Positions 1 through 9,889 of a stretch of DNA of 64,000 bases are shown here, one piece after another. Where the stretch lies: assembly GCA_036971475.1 (NCBI GenBank), contig JBAIZL010000008.1, forward strand, positions 30,121,219 to 30,185,218. The letters are read 5' to 3'. Under the pieces are notes generated by a model. It was given only the letters and a program-made list of their open reading frames with translations. It did not search any database and was not told the origin of the DNA. Within the stretch, counting starts at the first letter, position 1, and every line of letters starts with the position of its first letter. The DNA is from Prosapia bicincta. Its lineage: Eukaryota > Arthropoda > Insecta > Hemiptera > Cercopidae. The translations under genes and the position numbers were made by a program.

Positions 1-640
1 GAGTGTTTAGACAGCCCTTATCATGTTTATAGGAAAGTTCCAGGATCTAAAGGGGGTTGAGCATGAACTGAAACTTGGGTGATTGTAAAAAGGTATGTCG
101 TCGCCCCCTCACGTCGGCATACCGGGGGGAGGGGGAAACATCGCTGGGGACGTGCTGTACTGAAACCTTCGTATCTTTTAAATTATTAAAGATAGAAAAA
201 CCAAAAAAATGTTTTTAAACTCACTAAAATAAGGGCTTTAATAATGGTTCTTACGTAAAAATGGCTAACTATAATACCTACTGAGTAAAAAATTATTTAT
301 CTTAAAACATTTATTTCCACTTTGGGTTTTTCGTGATTTTCCATTGGAAAATATCCCATTGCGGTAAACGTAAGCCGGAAAATAAGATGAAAGTTTGTTT
401 TAAGGTCTCTGGAATTTTAAAAATATTTCTTCAAATTTACACAAACGAATATATACTAATATCATGATAATTTTCATATCTAAATCATGATAGCTTTTTA
501 ACGAAACGACCGATTTCGATCTAAGTTGGTAATTTCATTTCACATGTAAGTATAAGTTGTCTATACAATTTTGTTAATCTCCTACCATGTGGGGAATTTA
601 TTTATTTTATTTTATCTCTACTGGCTCCTATTTACTAAAT
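1..640. other. AT-rich non-coding DNA, nothing recognised
   Basis: No open frame of note and no recognisable repeat. A short G/C-rich patch at about 105-160 (runs of C and G) stands out from the AT-rich background but matches no known feature by eye. Confidence 0.5.
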
Positions 641-795
641 ATCGAAACTTTTTTGCTCTTCGTGACGAGCTAGTTGTTAATTACTTATTACACTTTGATA
701 TTACTTGCGACCAGACATTTTGTTAACTAAAGGTTGTTAAGTTGTTAACTTACACTTGGAGGAAACGTTTTCGTCTTACGACTTCTTCAGCCTCC
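641..795 (-). mobile_element. Penelope-like element terminal fragment
   Basis: This stretch is the reverse complement of 4861-4975, and its first 90 bases match 4401-4500 in direct orientation. Shared blocks include the segment around GACGAGCT, the TTACTTG-GACCAGA block and the GAGGAAAC / GACTTCTTCAGCC block. At 4401-4975 the same sequence flanks a GIY-YIG coding remnant, so this is read as the 3-prime end of a second copy of that Penelope-like element, on the minus strand. The rest of that copy is not recognisable. A small open frame at 756-962 overlaps it and is considered fortuitous. Confidence 0.6.
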
Positions 796-1474
796 AATTT
801 ACTCTCCCTATATTCTTACTAACGCCTTTTACACTACTTTATAATTTTACTCTTACATTGATTCCTCTAATCTTTATCCTTGCTCACATCGCAATTCTTC
901 TAATAACCTACACCTCCACCATCAGCTTTTTTGATACTTACCCTTTTGATCATGCTAGGTAATGATCTAAGACGGGATCCAATCTGAAAATCGATACTTG
1001 TAACTTCCTAACTTAGACCTACTACAAATCAAATCACAAGAATGACAGAAACCAATACCTCATATTTGCCTCAGCTAGCAAAACTCTCGAGAAGAAAGGT
1101 TGTAAGTTCTAAAAGTGTTGAGCACTTCAGACCATTTAATTAAGGAAACTGTGCTATGTATTTTATATGAAAAACTAATAACTGCTGGTGAAATATAATG
1201 TATTATTATTTATTTAAAACACTATATCTTTTATATAAAGTGGACTATAATCGTTTTAGTACCTTTTATATTTCAAAAGTCTACTTATAACTCAAAAACA
1301 TTTATTATCTTTTTTTAATAATTTGTTTCTAAATTTAAATGATTCCACAACATACTTGCATAGTAACACTTTCATGATTAATGTTCTATCTAATATTTTC
1401 ATCATGGTAATTTAAAAATTATTAATTAATTTTAAACATTATATTATTAAAAACCCTTGAAAACTACATTTTTA
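796..1474. other. AT-rich non-coding DNA, nothing recognised
   Basis: No gene, repeat or motif could be supported here. The hydrophobic small open frame ending at 962 has low complexity (T/C-rich) and no family resemblance. Confidence 0.5.
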
Positions 1475-1676
1475 ATTACACTTGTTTGTATTATCAAGCC
1501 AAAAAAACCACTACCTACTGATTTATTCAACAGACTCACACAAACACAACACACCTAGCAACAGACTTGTCAGTAATTCACAGCATTGAAAAAGCGTTGA
1601 CCTAGCGCGAAACGCGTCTGCTGAATAAATCAGTAAATAGTGGTTTTTTTGCCAAGATAATACAAACAACTGTAAT
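1475..1676. repeat. Palindromic hairpin (MITE-like inverted repeat)
   Basis: The arms at 1475-1535 and 1616-1676 are near-perfect inverted copies of about 61 bases. Each contains CCACTA and TACTGATTTATTCA or its complement, and the arms surround an 80-base spacer. The spacer contains GCGCGAAACGCGTC. The outer sequence continues with weaker inverted similarity. The shape fits a foldback element or a solo miniature transposon. No target duplication could be set with confidence. Confidence 0.65.
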
Positions 1677-3689
1677 TTATATAAAAACCTCAAGATGTAC
1701 AATACAAAAATTTATTAAATAATATCTCTTGAAATAAAAATTGTATTTGTAATATAATTGACATATAATTGAAACATATAATCATATGCAAAATTTTGTT
1801 ACTAATCTTTGATTTCTCTGTTTACTTCATTTAAATATAGCTATTGCAAATTCATCGAAGGTATCATAGAAATTATTGTCCTCTTTTACTGTTTTTAATA
1901 TACTACAATTAATTATTTTTGTCAATGAAAGGTCTTTAAACTTAATAAATATCATTATTTATCTTAATTTGCAAAATTTGGAACTCTTATATGTTTTAAA
2001 TTGGCAAGAATACAAATGATTTCTTTCAAAATTATTTAATTTTGTATAAAAAAAATTCATTAAAATTTTTACATGTTTAAAATAATTTTGTTCTCAATTA
2101 TTTACTCCAACATGTGTGATTTTTTCAATTGTATTCTAAAATATGGTTACTCTTGCTTTATCAATTATAATGTAAAGAATCTGATTTCTTAAATATAGTA
2201 TTCTATACAAAAGAGTCCTAGTAAAAAAAAACCAGTATTTATTTATTGCATTCCTTCTATAATATGCATTTCAGTCATCACATGACATTTTGGCTGTAAG
2301 AATAGGTAAATGACCAAAACGTTGGTGATAAAAAAAAAAAAAACTAAATACGTAACTAATTGAATCGTAAAACATTGTAAAAGGAACGATTGCTTCGAAA
2401 CACATCAGCAAGTAAGCTCCTAAGTATTCACTTAGTTTAATTATTGAATTCAAGATGATTACAATAAGCAACAATGAAAAATAATAAATTTAATTAATAG
2501 ACGTCTTGAGCAGCTCGTTAGATATCTGAACTTATACCTTACTTCATCAAAATAGAACACCTAAAACACCACTTTAGACAGATTTGTATGGCTCCATAAA
2601 TAAAATAACAAGTTTTTAAACAAAAATAAAACCAATTTCTTCAACAAAAAAGGAAATCAAATTGCCTATATTTCTATCATCCTAGAATTTCTTTAGTGTT
2701 AATATCATGAGGCGATTTATCATTTTCAACACAATAAAAATTATTGGTTCCTAGAATGTCTCAACTAATAATACTGAATACCATATTTATTGAGATTTAA
2801 TTTGTATAAACCCATTTCACTTTAAATATTTATCATTTTAATTTTATTAATTTTATAACATTTAGTTATAATAATTTGTATATATTAAGGAAACAACAAT
2901 GACAATATACAACAATATAAAGACATGTCCTGTATATCTAACAAGTCATAATTTGATTTGTACAGTTGAAACCATGGTAAGTTAAAACTATGTTTAATTT
3001 TTTCAAAACTTTGTTTATGAAACTCTACAATATTCAAATGTTATATTATAATGAAAATTAATAAGAATACCTGATTTTTTTAACCTGCCCTTCTTGTGTT
3101 TCAAAACCTACCTTTGATAACAGATTTTCACTGATGTCTTTGTATTTCATAGATTAGTCTTCTGTTCTCTCTCCAAGTTTACGGAACAGTATCCAGGCTC
3201 TGTGACATCCTTGATTGCAATATCTTCATTTGACCAAATAAATCTTCCATACCACATAACTTTTTACGCATTTAAAGTGATTTTCATAATATTAAAAAAT
3301 CATAGTAGTTTAACACAGTGTGTATCTTCAGCCACAGCTATGACGAGAAATTATTCTGCATCCTTTATGCAGCACGGATTAGATATTAGGTCTTAGCTCA
3401 ATACTAACTCTTAATACATTTGTATGTGTCCCTTCTAACAATTGTTGAACAAAGAGTCCTGTTTTGGTAAAAGCAAACAGTTTTATAGTTTGCTTCTATA
3501 GGTAGTGACAGTCATTTAAAAACTGTCCAACTATACTGTATTTGGACTTCAATCTCTCGCCGTACAGGTCTGCCTTCTCAATGTTCCTTAATTTGAACTT
3601 TGGTTTTAACTCTACTGTTATTCAAAACAGTTTCTTTATAGGTTATTTATAATTGTCATTTATTTATTAATAAAATTTAAAATATTTGT
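1677..3689. other. AT-rich non-coding DNA, nothing recognised
   Basis: About 2 kb of AT-rich sequence. The only open frames are about 65 codons (2271-2474 minus, 3202-3396 plus). They have no recognisable domain and a composition expected by chance. Confidence 0.5.
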
Positions 3690-3706
3690 GTATATATATA
3701 TATATA
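3690..3706. repeat. (TA)n microsatellite
   Basis: Pure alternating TA tract of about 17 bases. Confidence 0.9.
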
Positions 3707-3868
3707 GGAATTTTTGGACTATGTAGGAGACTGACAGACTTACCTAATGGCAATAGTCCAAAACTGCAATCTCTTGGAAATAAATAAATAGACACATATA
3801 AAAACTTATCACACTATTGAAATATTTCGATAGATTTCGAAAGATTTAAGCTCTACTAGAACTAACCT

Positions 3869-3870
<2 letters not shown>

Positions 3871-3919
<49 letters not shown>
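3871..3919. repeat. (AT)n microsatellite
   Basis: Pure alternating AT tract of about 49 bases. It lies immediately beside the Penelope-like RT fragment that follows. Confidence 0.95.
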
Positions 3920-3920
<1 letters not shown>

Positions 3921-3926
3921 TATAGG

Positions 3927-4069
3927 TTTTTTATGTCAATAAAGGCTATGTTAGAGTTGTGTGGTAAAGGATATGACCTATATCAGGATAATGTTGTTAC
4001 ATAGGAGTGTGAGATGTATTTGGCTAATTTATGTGAGGGTGTAGGGATTTGTAGGTATTTGTTTATAGG
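3927..4069 (-). pseudogene. Penelope-like element RT fragment
   Basis: Read on the minus strand from 4069 to 3927, the frame gives about 48 codons with one internal stop (TGA). The peptide contains PTPSHKLAKYI and, further on, NSNIAFIDIKK. In Penelope-like elements the RT core has a segment of the form AP-YKLAKYL followed about 25 residues later by N-YNVKNS-DLIEKLK. The visible residues and spacing agree with that segment. Only this short piece remains: no catalytic block is left, and the (AT)n tract abuts its end. The family call rests on this segment plus the nearby GIY-YIG remnants. Confidence 0.5.
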
Positions 4070-4212
4070 ACACCTTTTGTTCAAAGATCAGGTTTGGCTG
4101 CATTTGTTTACATGATTTTTGATTTGTTTGATACTAAATTGTTGTATCTCGTTGGAATCCAGTTATTCCTTTCTTTGTAATGAATTCTGTTACTTTATTG
4201 TCAATGCCATGG

Positions 4213-4342
4213 TATACACAATTTAATCATTTGTTGACTCATATGCATTTCAATGACAAAGTCATCATCATCAGTGAGTGTTGCGACTATGTCATTAAAA
4301 TGCATGTGAGTCAACAAATGATTAATTTGTCAGTTTTGTGTA
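4213..4342. repeat. Inverted repeat forming a long hairpin
   Basis: Arms at about 4213-4263 and 4284-4342 are inverted copies of 50 to 55 bases, sharing AATCATTTGTTGACTCA and its complement. They are separated by a loop of about 20 bases. The right arm carries small indels. The left arm, read on the minus strand, contains a hammerhead-like core that is listed separately. Confidence 0.8.
4248..4274 (-). ncRNA. Hammerhead-like ribozyme core (candidate)
   Basis: On the minus strand the order is CTGATGA, then a hairpin with stem ATGAC / GTCAT and loop TTT, then GAAA. CUGAUGA-stem II-GAAA is the conserved centre of hammerhead ribozymes, and such ribozymes are known from Penelope-like elements. 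Helices I and III and the cleavage site were not established, so catalytic activity is not claimed. The motif sits in a hairpin-forming repeat beside Penelope-like fragments, and the same layout occurs at three other places in the window. Confidence 0.4.
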
Positions 4343-4400
4343 TGTCTTATTTTTTTAACATAACCTCACGAGCTAAGCTCAAAGAATAGTTGTATTGATT

Positions 4401-4975
4401 TAGTTGTCGAAATCTTTTTGCTGTTCATGACGAGCTGGTTGTTAGTTCTTATTACACTTTTGCTATTACTTGGGACCAGACTTTTTGTTAACTAAAAGTT
4501 AACAAAAAGTTCTATATTAGACAAACAGGCAGATCTTTCGCAGAAAGATATAAAGAACACAAAAGCGCACTGCACACTACTATTGAATCCACCTTCGCAA
4601 ATCACCTCATGGACACTAAACAATCATGCAAAAGTATGGAAAATAACATGAGCATCCTCCACACATGCAACAAAGGGCATAAATTAAACACACTAGAACA
4701 GTATGAAATATATAGACATAGCAACACACATAAAAATGACATCTTAAATGAACAAACACGGCACAGATCACACATACTCTTCGATTACATCACTTCTAAC
4801 TTTCAAAATAATGGTACCGAGAAAGCACAACTGCAGCATTTCCTAGCAAAAAAAATACGAGGCTGAAGAAGTCGTAAAACAAAAAAGTTTCCTCCAAGTG
4901 CAAGTTAACAATTTAACAACTTTTAGTTAACAAAAAGTCTGGTTGCAAGTAATAGCAAAAGTGTAATAAGATTTA
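4401..4975 (+). mobile_element. Penelope-like element fragment with inverted flanks
   Basis: A coding remnant (4507-4866) is flanked by inverted copies of one sequence. The left copy is 4401-4506 and the right copy is about 4861-4975, in opposite orientation. Both contain GTTAACTAAAAG or its complement and the ACTTTTGCTATTACTTG block. Penelope-like elements often carry terminal repeats in complex direct or inverted arrangements, which fits. A third copy of the flank lies at 641-795. The element is truncated: only the C-terminal coding region is left. Confidence 0.65.
4507..4866 (+). pseudogene. Penelope-like GIY-YIG endonuclease, C-terminal fragment
   Basis: An uninterrupted frame runs from 4507 to the TGA at 4864-4866 (about 119 codons), but it lacks the whole RT part. 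The peptide begins KFYIRQTGRSFAERYKEH. In Penelope-like elements the GIY-YIG endonuclease has FYIGQTGRSF at this point, so the second Gly of the YIG motif is Arg here. Downstream are FANHLMD, MSILHTCNKGHKLNTLEQ and YEIYRHS, then HILFDYI. These follow the order seen in this family (F-HL, ILH-KG-LN-LE-EIY, LFD). The GIY half of the motif is missing because the copy starts inside the domain. It cannot encode an active element. Confidence 0.75.
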
Positions 4976-5335
4976 GTTGTATTTTACTGTTGTGTATTTG
5001 TTAATCGTGTTGGCTTTAATGTTTAATGTGTATTATTTGATTCTATCTTTAACTTAAGTTACTAGTTTACATTGCAACACAATAACATATTGATATGTCA
5101 CAATTGCCGAAACTCATAAACTAGTCAACATACCTGATAAAAATAATTAATCGCAGCTCATTATAAACACAACACATTCAACAAACAATGTAAGTCCAAG
5201 GTCATAAAAAAAGCATTTATAACTGTGCTCAATTTACATATTCCTCATATCCAAAAGATTCAACTACATAAACATATAAATTTTTACAAAAACCGCTTAA
5301 AAATATGCGGTTTATGACATACTGTTCATATAACG

Positions 5336-5509
5336 GAACAGTATGAAATGTACATACACTTTAAGCTAAACCCACCACACATAACCAATACCCAATTTCA
5401 TTATAATTTACATATACTTTTTGACACCATAAAACAAAACTCTCTAAAACATAAACTAATAACCCATCCTAACCCACCTTCAACCTCGTCTACCCCCATA
5501 TTAACCTAA
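5336..5509 (+). pseudogene. Penelope-like C-terminal fragment, second copy
   Basis: The frame from 5336 to the TAA at 5507-5509 reads EQYEMYIHFKLNPPHI, then HYNLHILFDTIKQ and a proline/serine/threonine-rich tail. It aligns with the neighbouring copy (EQYEIYRHS and HILFDYI at 4681-4810) and with the family pattern LEQYEIYKH followed by LFDT. The residues upstream of the EQYE motif are not preserved in this frame. About 57 codons remain. It is a different, older copy than the one at 4507-4866, because the two have diverged at most positions. Confidence 0.6.
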
Positions 5510-5520
5510 AATCAAGCAAA

Positions 5521-5760
5521 ATGTCTGTTATAATGCAAGTTGACAATGGAATACATTTCCCAAAATGGTATGTCCTCATTACACAAAAAAAAAAAAAATA
5601 AGTACTAATATAAGAAAGTGTGAAATATCAATGCATGTTCAAATGATTAATGTGTTAAACTCTTGAAATTTATAGTCCATTACGTTTGGTGAAACCTAAT
5701 TAGTAACTTTACAATAGCTTACGAATATCCGAACTTAATGTAAAGTTATTAATTGTTTAA
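5521..5760. repeat. Dispersed repeat, related copies at 6296-6420 and 7437-7535
   Basis: The start of this stretch (AATGGAATACATTTCCCAAAA region) matches 6296-6420 in the same orientation. Its second half (about 5640-5760, with TAGTCCATTACGTTTGGTGAA) is the reverse complement of 7437-7535. Similarity also exists between about 5040-5100 and 6200-6270. The repeats sit among Penelope-like fragments and may be their non-coding ends, but that link is inferred. Confidence 0.55.
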
Positions 5761-6041
5761 TGTGTTTATAATGGGGATTTTATGGTTGATTTCTTGCCAA
5801 TCTATTCATGGTGAACGGGTTCAGTGTTCTGTATTGATGTTTCTTTGTCCAAAAGTATGTTTCTCCTTTGTTTGTGGTTGTATTTTTTAGAGCATAAAAG
5901 TCCTTTTTTTTAAAGTTTCCATTAAGCTTTATTAAATTCGGGTGTGGATGAAATTAAATTTATTGTGCAAAGGTGAAACTGGTGATTGTTGTGTGTATTG
6001 TTGAGTGTTGAGAAGTTATGTAGACAAAAACAACCAATCCT

Positions 6042-6167
6042 CTTAAAAAAACAATACAGCCCCCAAAACAGCATAATGATACATACAACCTCTTCAGAAT
6101 CTATAAAATAATACGCAACTGTTCAAGATTCTACACTGACCAAATCGTTAGATCATTAAACCAGTAA
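6042..6167 (+). pseudogene. Penelope-like GIY-YIG start, third copy
   Basis: The frame 6042-6167 includes NDTYNLFRIYKIIRNCS followed by RFYTDQIVRSL and a TAA stop. It matches the family pattern Y--GIYKI-CNC-KFYIGQTGRSF at the start of the GIY-YIG domain, with decayed residues (GIY to RIY, YIGQTG to YTDQIV). It contains the part missing from the 4507-4866 copy. About 41 codons remain, with no coding continuation after the stop. Confidence 0.55.
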
Positions 6168-6745
6168 AAATACAGTTTATGTTTTTTAAAGGCAATATTA
6201 TTTAATTCCATCTTCACTAGAGCTACTAGTTTTTTTCCTAAAACACTTGGACATAAGTTATGTTACAATTGCCTATAGTAGCACCTCCCTTTTTTATTAC
6301 TGAGGGTGGCAGTAACTTGAGGTATGGTCTGAATTGCCAATGGGATACATCTCCCAAAACAACTGTCCTTATAATCAAAGGAAAGAAAGTGCTTCATGTT
6401 CAAATGTTTTAGTCTAAAATATATATTAAATATTTGTACCAAATGCATGATTAGAAAGATTAACAAACCAAGGGTAGTGTTAATTAAAAAAAAAGCCACA
6501 AAACCCTATGTTACTACTAATATTATTAGTATATTACTAGTATAATTGTTAAAATTATCTTATATTACATTTTATCTTTGAAATACCTTTGATGTTTACT
6601 CAATTGATACTTGGTTAATTTTTCTTGAAATGCATGAGACTCATAAAAATATCTTCAGATATTCAGCCTAAGTTTTTCATTTATTTAACTTTTATCTTTA
6701 AAAAATCAGAGCTTTGATGAATACCATAAGACAATATATAACTAG

Positions 6746-6981
6746 TGAATTCAAATCAATATTTCTCTCAACGTTTCAGTCTTTAAACGTTTCTTATGGC
6801 CATTCTCAAAACTAATACATAGCCCTACTATTATGTTACACACTAACAAAAAATAAATGTTAACAACAAATTTGCACAAAATCAAACTTGAAGTAAAATT
6901 TTTATCATAGTACCTATGTTTTTGTCTTGAGAAGGCTTCGAATGGCTGAAACATAGATAGAAATATTGAATTAAATTGATA
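6746..6981. repeat. Inverted repeat with short arms
   Basis: Arms at 6746-6781 and 6945-6981 are imperfect inverted copies that share AATCAATATTTCT and GTTTCAG or their complements. Inside, on both sides, lie GAGAA-GGC-GAAAC-like stretches (for example TTGAGAAGGC followed by GGCTGAAAC). These recall degenerate Penelope-associated hairpins. No coding sequence is present; the 67-codon minus-strand frame here is incidental. Confidence 0.5.
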
Positions 6982-7283
6982 TTTATGTATCGTACTGTTA
7001 TAAGCCGAGTCCTGATTATCCGTTACTACATTCTAGTTATTAGAATTACTTTTTATAAATACCATTCTCTTTACATTCTGAACAAAATTCCTTTTTTTGA
7101 ATAGTTTATCCAAGATTTCTAACCTATTCTCATTTTCCTCTAATAAGAACAAATATCTGTTCAATACCATTGAAAGACATTATGTTGGAATGTAAAATAA
7201 ACTAATGTTATTGAAAATATCGATATTATTAAAATATAGTGCAATGTTTTAAAACAAAAAATTAAATATTAATAACTTAAACA

Positions 7284-7437
7284 ATAGTTTATGACTATCC
7301 TAACTTTGAATTTAGTTGACCCAACATCTCCATGCAGAAGACACTGATGAAGATCGGCACATAGTGATCGAAAACGTTCCGTCTCAGTAAGTTTTGACAA
7401 ATTTACTAAATTCAAAGTTCGGATAGTCATAAACTAT
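7284..7437. repeat. Inverted repeat enclosing a hammerhead-like motif
   Basis: Arms at 7284-7316 and 7405-7437 are 33-base inverted copies with one or two mismatches (ATAGTTTATGACTATCC and its complement). A second partial copy of the right arm follows at about 7442-7462. The 88-base loop contains the CTGATGA / GAAA motif at 7344-7373. Confidence 0.8.
7344..7373 (+). ncRNA. Hammerhead-like ribozyme core (candidate)
   Basis: CTGATGA at 7344-7350 is followed by a short hairpin closed by GATC / GATC, then GAAA at 7370-7373 and ACGTTCCGTC. This gives the order CUGAUGA, stem II, GAAA, then a possible short helix III ending in GUC. The pairing of helix III is imperfect and helix I is not obvious, so this may be a decayed copy. 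The surrounding inverted repeat links it to the Penelope-like debris in this part of the window. Confidence 0.35.
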
Positions 7438-7535
7438 CTAATAAGTTCGGATAGTCATAACTAATATTCTTTAAGTGATTAATAAGGTTCACCGAACGTA
7501 ATGGACTATAAAATTCAAGAATACAAATTAAATGT

Positions 7536-8244
7536 TTCAAATTTTACATTGTCTATAACTGGTTGTAATCAATTTACAAATACATACAATAAAACTATAA
7601 ATATTGATATTTAAACTCCTATTAGTTTTTCATTCACTACAACTTGTAGTGGATGAAATATGTCTGAAGTGTAGTGGAAGAACTCTTCCACTTTATTTAT
7701 TAAACACTATTTTTAGTTATTAAAAACTATTATTAGTTTATTATAGAGTTTAATGTGATGGAAAAGTCTTGAGCTCCCATTAGTAATCTGCACTTCAAAT
7801 TAATGGGACCACCAGAAATGCTTTAAAAATAAAGGAGTGCATAAGGCTAGGAATGGAAGCAGTTAGTAGAGATAGAGAGATTTTAATTATTATAGCTATA
7901 ATTACTGATATGACATTAGTAAACATTTAACATTCATTACAAAAGGGACAATCAGTTAGACCTTTTTACAACCCCCATAGAGATAGATCTACTTCAGGTG
8001 TGTGACCCTTCACATAATGTGCATGATCCCCTACGAGGGGATTTTATATCCCTACTTTAAATCAACCTAAACTTACCACCATAAAATCCTTGATCACCCT
8101 AAAGTACTGGCTGATCACTACAAAAATTAATTAGAAAAAATGTTTTTGACTACATTAGGCAAAAATTAAATGAAAAATAAAACAGTCAAAAAAATATATA
8201 GGCCTAGTACTGTCAAAAACGTTTTGTTTCATTATTATTTTTTT
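7536..8244. other. AT-rich non-coding DNA, nothing recognised
   Basis: No coding or repeat feature could be supported between the dispersed repeat ending near 7535 and the 182-bp tandem repeat. Confidence 0.5.
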
Positions 8245-8790
8245 TAATATATCCTATTACAGGTTCATGAAAGTCAAATTAAAAATTAAGTCATATGAAA
8301 AAGTCAAAGGTTATTAAACGCAAAATATTTAAATATTAATCTAATTTTTAAGTAAAAAATAAATCCTCCTTGTCAAGGTCATCTAAAGATTTTTACCTAT
8401 CATATGTACAAAGTGAAATTCTTAGCTAATATATCCTATTACAGGTTCATGAAAGTCAAATTAAAAATTAAGTCATATGAAAAAGTCAAAGGTTATTAAA
8501 CGCAAAATATTTAAATATTAATCTAATTTTTAAGTAAAAAATAAATCCTCCTTGTCAAGGTCATCTAAAGATTTTTACCTATCATATGTACAAAGTGAAA
8601 TTCTTACCTAATATATCCTATTACAGGTTCATGAAAGTCAAATTAAAAATTAAGTCATATGAAAAAATCAAAGGTTATTAAACGCAAAATATTTAAATAT
8701 TAATCTAATTTTTAAGTAAAAAATAAATCCTCCTTGTCAAGGTCATCTAAAGATTTTTACCTATCATATGTACAAAGTGAAATTCTTACC
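8245..8790 (+). repeat. Three tandem copies of a 182-bp unit
   Basis: Units start at 8245, 8427 and 8609, each opening with TAATATATCCTATTACAGG and ending near AGTGAAATTCTTA. The three copies differ at only a few positions (for example AGTC versus AATC after GAAAAA, and TTAGC versus TTACC at the unit end). The expansion is therefore recent. The unit is AT-rich and has no open frame. Confidence 0.95.
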
Positions 8791-9384
8791 TAAAAGTTTC
8801 GCTTTTTTTTTAAGTCGTCTTAATATCCTCATGTATTTGCTTTCGGGTGCCCTCTCTGGACCCTCAGACATATTTCAAACAATTTTATTTTAGAGTTAAA
8901 CAAAGACGAGTGAACGACCTTCTGTCGGAGTCAAAGAAGTGAAACGGAAGTCAAACGGAGTGAAAAGAAAATGGCTGTTAATTTTTCTACCCACAATGCC
9001 ATAAGCGGTGACTAATAAAAATTTAAGGATAAAAAATTGTTCGTTTTCAGCTTTTAAGATGAAAGAATATATTTTCAAACTGTTTCATTCAAGTGTAAAA
9101 ATTTTGATTTACTCCGGCACTATAGTTCCTTTCTTTCCTAATAGAAAAAACTTAAATATAAAAAATTAAATTCAAGGAAAAATAAAAAAACGCTAGCAAC
9201 GCTTCACAGCGGGTGATTGATGAAGATAGCTCAATTAGTCAGCAAGTTTTTCACCAATTACAATCGGCAAAACAATCATGGACAACGAAATTCAAGACAG
9301 AAAAAAAATTATACCTCGGATATTTTTAAATTAGAAACTATTTATTTATTAAACCGTCTCTTATTACTATACACATTTGAGGTT
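8791..9384. other. Non-coding DNA, nothing recognised
   Basis: Contains only short open frames (8896-9078 minus, 9217-9435 plus) without family resemblance. The second runs into the hAT-type insertion that follows. Confidence 0.5.
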
Positions 9385-9392
9385 GTTTCATC
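9385..9392. other. 8-bp target site duplication, left copy
   Basis: GTTTCATC directly precedes the CAGGAGCGGAT terminus. The identical 8 bases follow the opposite terminus at 9882-9889. Eight bases is the duplication length made by hAT transposases. Confidence 0.85.
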
Positions 9393-9881
9393 CAGGAGCG
9401 GATATAGAAAAATATTTTGGGGAGGGCTGGTGTAAGGGGAGGAAAAGGGTTCCCCCGCCCGGAAAATATTTCGGAGATATGGTAGATATAGTGTAAACTC
9501 TAAGGGTCTTCTATCCGAGGGAATTAGTTATAGGCCTGCTATGTGATATTACAGGGCCATTATTTAGCCCCATTTTACTATATATTTACTATATATTTTA
9601 CAAAAATATTTACTATATAATTTACAACCACCTATTTATTAATGATTACAGTATGGTATTATAGGGACTAATATGGGCAAGTAAACAAGTAAACTCGACT
9701 AATTAATATATAGATGTAAATCCAGAACGAACGCAGTCATCGGAAACGGCATTTTAGTTTACATTTATAGTATTATTGTTATTTTATAGTGTTATAGTAG
9801 TATTTTATAGTTTAAAAATTTTCACTTTTCTATATTTTGGGAGAGGCTTGAGCCCCAAAGCCCCCCTTAAATCCGCCACTG
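9393..9881. mobile_element. Non-autonomous hAT-type transposon (489 bp)
   Basis: The left end reads CAGGAGCGGATATAG. The right end, read inward on the minus strand, is CAGTGGCGGATTTAAG. These are imperfect terminal inverted repeats with the CAG-GGCGGAT signature common to many hAT elements, followed on both sides by G-rich stretches around TTTGGGG. The element is flanked by a perfect 8-bp duplication. No transposase remnant was seen inside, so it would depend on a hAT transposase made elsewhere. It is likely fairly young, because the duplication is intact. Confidence 0.85.
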
Positions 9882-9889
9882 GTTTCATC
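9882..9889. other. 8-bp target site duplication, right copy
   Basis: GTTTCATC, identical to 9385-9392. Confidence 0.85.

Noticed and set aside
756..962. Small hydrophobic protein gene
   Set aside because: Overlaps the end of a Penelope-like fragment, has T/C-rich low complexity and no family match.
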